From the NCBI RefSeq assembly GCF_004346845.1, contig NZ_SMGI01000001.1, forward strand, positions 777,116 through 841,115: DNA of 64,000 bases, in the 5' to 3' direction. A program made the translations under genes and the position numbers. Origin of the DNA: Winogradskyella wandonensis. GTDB taxonomy: Bacteria; Bacteroidota; Bacteroidia; Flavobacteriales; Flavobacteriaceae. This document shows positions 62,877 through 64,000 of the stretch, one piece after another. How positions within the stretch are numbered: position 1 is the first letter of the stretch; every line of letters starts with the position of its first letter. The notes beneath the pieces were generated by a model. That model did not search any database. It worked only from the letters and a program-made list of their open reading frames with translations, and was not told the origin of the DNA.

Positions 62877-63014
62877 TGGCTACAAAAAGTAACCAATCAT
62901 CAACCATCAACCTTAAACTCTACCTAAAAGTAGGATTAATAATAGGGCTATGAAACTAAAACTGAGTTAACCAGGTAGATTTAGGAGTAAATGGGTCTTT
63001 TTAATGAGTAAATG
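62877..63014. other. Rest of the convergent spacer
   Basis: GTTACTT (62871-62877) pairs with AAGTAAC (62887-62893), and TCTACCT (62919-62925) with AGGTAGA (62973-62979). No ORF is credible. These stems overlap or flank the proposed minus-strand promoter and may belong to a longer RNA or simply be its control region. Confidence 0.35.
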
Positions 63015-63437
63015 CTAATCTAAGAATTTTGCTTTTAATTCTGGAGTTGGAATCATACAAGACTCTCGTTTGCCATACCATTTATAGCGATTTTTCGCAA
63101 TATAATTATAGAACCAGTTTCTAAGTACTGATGGAAATACTAAAAATACAGAAAGAAGTTTTATAGGAAACGTTAAGTCTTTAGCAATTTTTAGCGCAGC
63201 GGTAGATTTGCTGAAAATTTTTTGCTCTGAAGGATTGTAAAGTAATATAGAATCTGTCTGATTGGTGTCTATATTAAATTCATTAATGATGGCTTCTCCT
63301 ATAGCACTTTGTAAAGGCGCGAAAAGAAACTTATTATTCTTATCTCTTTTAATTACGTATAATACGCTGCTATTACAGAGATTGCAAATCCCATCAAACA
63401 GTATTAATTGTTTGTCTTTTGGTACACGTTCTATCAC
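63015..63437 (-). CDS. DCC-family thiol-disulfide oxidoreductase-like protein (DUF393)
   Basis: A 140-residue protein with the DxxCxxC motif DGICNLC (Asp15, Cys18, Cys21) that defines the DCC family, and C-terminal RNWFYNYIAKNRYKWYGK typical of the same group. It has a thioredoxin-like fold and a presumed disulfide exchange role, but the physiological partner is not known. It stands alone on the minus strand. Confidence 0.88.
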   Translation of the reverse strand: MIERVPKDKQLILFDGICNLCNSSVLYVIKRDKNNKFLFAPLQSAIGEAIINEFNIDTNQTDSILLYNPSEQKIFSKSTAALKIAKDLTFPIKLLSVFLVFPSVLRNWFYNYIAKNRYKWYGKRESCMIPTPELKAKFLD

Positions 63438-63459
63438 AATACAAAGATAGAATACAGTG

Positions 63460-64000
63460 TTATATTGAGTTTAAAAATTGCGTTAAATCATCATCCTTTC
63501 CTAAAGATAACTTAGTCTTCAGTCTATATTTAGATTTTTTTACGCTATCTGGCTGAACATTAAGCATTGATGCGATTTCTTTAGTTGTTAAATTCATTCG
63601 TAAAAACGAAGCGAGACGTATTTCTTTTTCAGAGATATCGTTAGAAATTTCTTTAATTTTTATATCAAAGTTATTGTGAACTTCAGAGAAATAAGATTTA
63701 AAAACTTCCCAATCTTTGTCTTCTGCGCTTTCTTTTTTCAGTAACATAACTAGTCGTCTAAATTCTACTTTAAAAAGTTCTGGTGATTTTTTTATTTTTT
63801 CTAAGTTTTCCTTTAGCTCTTGAATAAATGAATTTTTCTGAACCAGATGTAATGTTTGTGAAGCCAATTCTTTCTTTTTAAATTCAATTTCTTGTTTGTA
63901 AATGGCCTCTTGTTTCTCTCTAGCAATTCTATTCTTTTTTATTCGTTGTTTAAACCCAAAGTAGAGAAGTCCTGCTATCGTTAGAAAAGAAAACATACCT
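63460..64000 (-). CDS. Membrane-anchored LuxR-type regulator, N-terminus outside the window (partial)
   Basis: The frame is open to the window edge; the ATG at 63996 begins in a membrane helix (FLTIAGLLYFGF), so the protein very probably continues upstream. After the helix come a basic stretch, a coiled coil of about 90 residues, and a C-terminal LuxR-type helix-turn-helix (SEKEIRLASFLRMNLTTKEIASMLNVQPDSV). In flavobacteria this tail is usually preceded by an N-terminal sensor of TPR repeats or a propeller. The target genes are unknown. Confidence 0.8.
   Translation of the reverse strand, partial: GMFSFLTIAGLLYFGFKQRIKKNRIAREKQEAIYKQEIEFKKKELASQTLHLVQKNSFIQELKENLEKIKKSPELFKVEFRRLVMLLKKESAEDKDWEVFKSYFSEVHNNFDIKIKEISNDISEKEIRLASFLRMNLTTKEIASMLNVQPDSVKKSKYRLKTKLSLGKDDDLTQFLNSI

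Noticed and set aside
1-64000. CRISPR array, tRNA or rRNA genes, insertion sequences
   Set aside because: No regularly spaced direct repeats, cloverleaf-like segments, ribosomal RNA stretches or transposase reading frames were noticed; a tRNAscan or ISfinder run was not possible.

Overview
This 64 kb window looks like a chromosomal stretch of a marine-type flavobacterium (Bacteroidota, Flavobacteriia). The evidence is low GC, few Shine-Dalgarno sequences, many -7 boxes of the Bacteroidota form TAnnTTTG, several TTG starts, and family content typical of the class: a large LptD, a GH3/beta-lactamase fusion, BshA, a QEGLA-motif protein and short CYNVERNC-type lipoproteins. I see no tRNA, rRNA, CRISPR array, transposase or prophage. 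Function calls come from motif and family recognition only; no database search was run.

Layout. 1-1.5 kb: the tail of an accessory two-gene unit (nucleotidyltransferase-like plus DUF262). 1.5-4.6 kb: a secreted protein and a VWA lipoprotein on the minus strand, separated by dispersed repeats. 4.8-12.5 kb: ychF, a DUF481 barrel, parE, parC and a pirin. 12.5-16.7 kb: TerC, a lipoprotein, an XRE regulator divergent from an M14 peptidase, an Lrp regulator and a DinB-like protein. 16.7-24.6 kb: uvrA, an ECF-like sigma factor with a small downstream ORF, a cysteine-free nth, bcp, a conserved protein of unknown function and a metallo-beta-lactamase-fold hydrolase. 24.6-29.9 kb: a minus-strand run of esterase, DUF4870, catalytically degraded dihydroorotase, BatA-like protein and glycosyltransferase. 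30-34.3 kb: M61 and S10 peptidases and a TIGR02757 protein. 34.3-36.4 kb: a small accessory patch of gene-repeat-gene-repeat form, then ridA. 36.5-45 kb: envelope and redox block (lptD divergent from amidase, MlaD-type protein, Fe-S oxidoreductase genes). 45-55 kb: serB, GH3/beta-lactamase fusion, bshA, a barrel protein, a large FAD/Fe-S dehydrogenase and an LpxH-like phosphatase. 55-62.7 kb: aroC, a lipoprotein, a dicarboxylate/amino-acid symporter, then a tightly packed operon of ATP-grasp ligase, sulfurtransferase, small protein, N-formylglutamate amidohydrolase-like enzyme and DUF1704/QEGLA metallopeptidase. The right edge holds a DCC thioredoxin-like protein and the C-terminal part of a LuxR-type regulator.

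Most interesting items: (1) a convergent intergenic region at about 62.72-62.88 kb that folds into an elaborate RNA-like structure (18-bp closing helix, a hairpin with a 7-bp pseudoknot, and a second two-part hairpin), whose pairing is better on the minus strand; (2) the ATP-grasp/FGase/DUF1704 operon, which pairs a likely ligase with a likely peptidase and may install and remove an amino-acid tag; (3) a shared palindromic operator between the XRE regulator and the M14 peptidase; (4) two housekeeping look-alikes missing hallmark residues (dihydroorotase without metal ligands, endonuclease III with no cysteine at all); (5) leader hairpins in front of the sigma factor, ychF, parC and the ATP-grasp operon.
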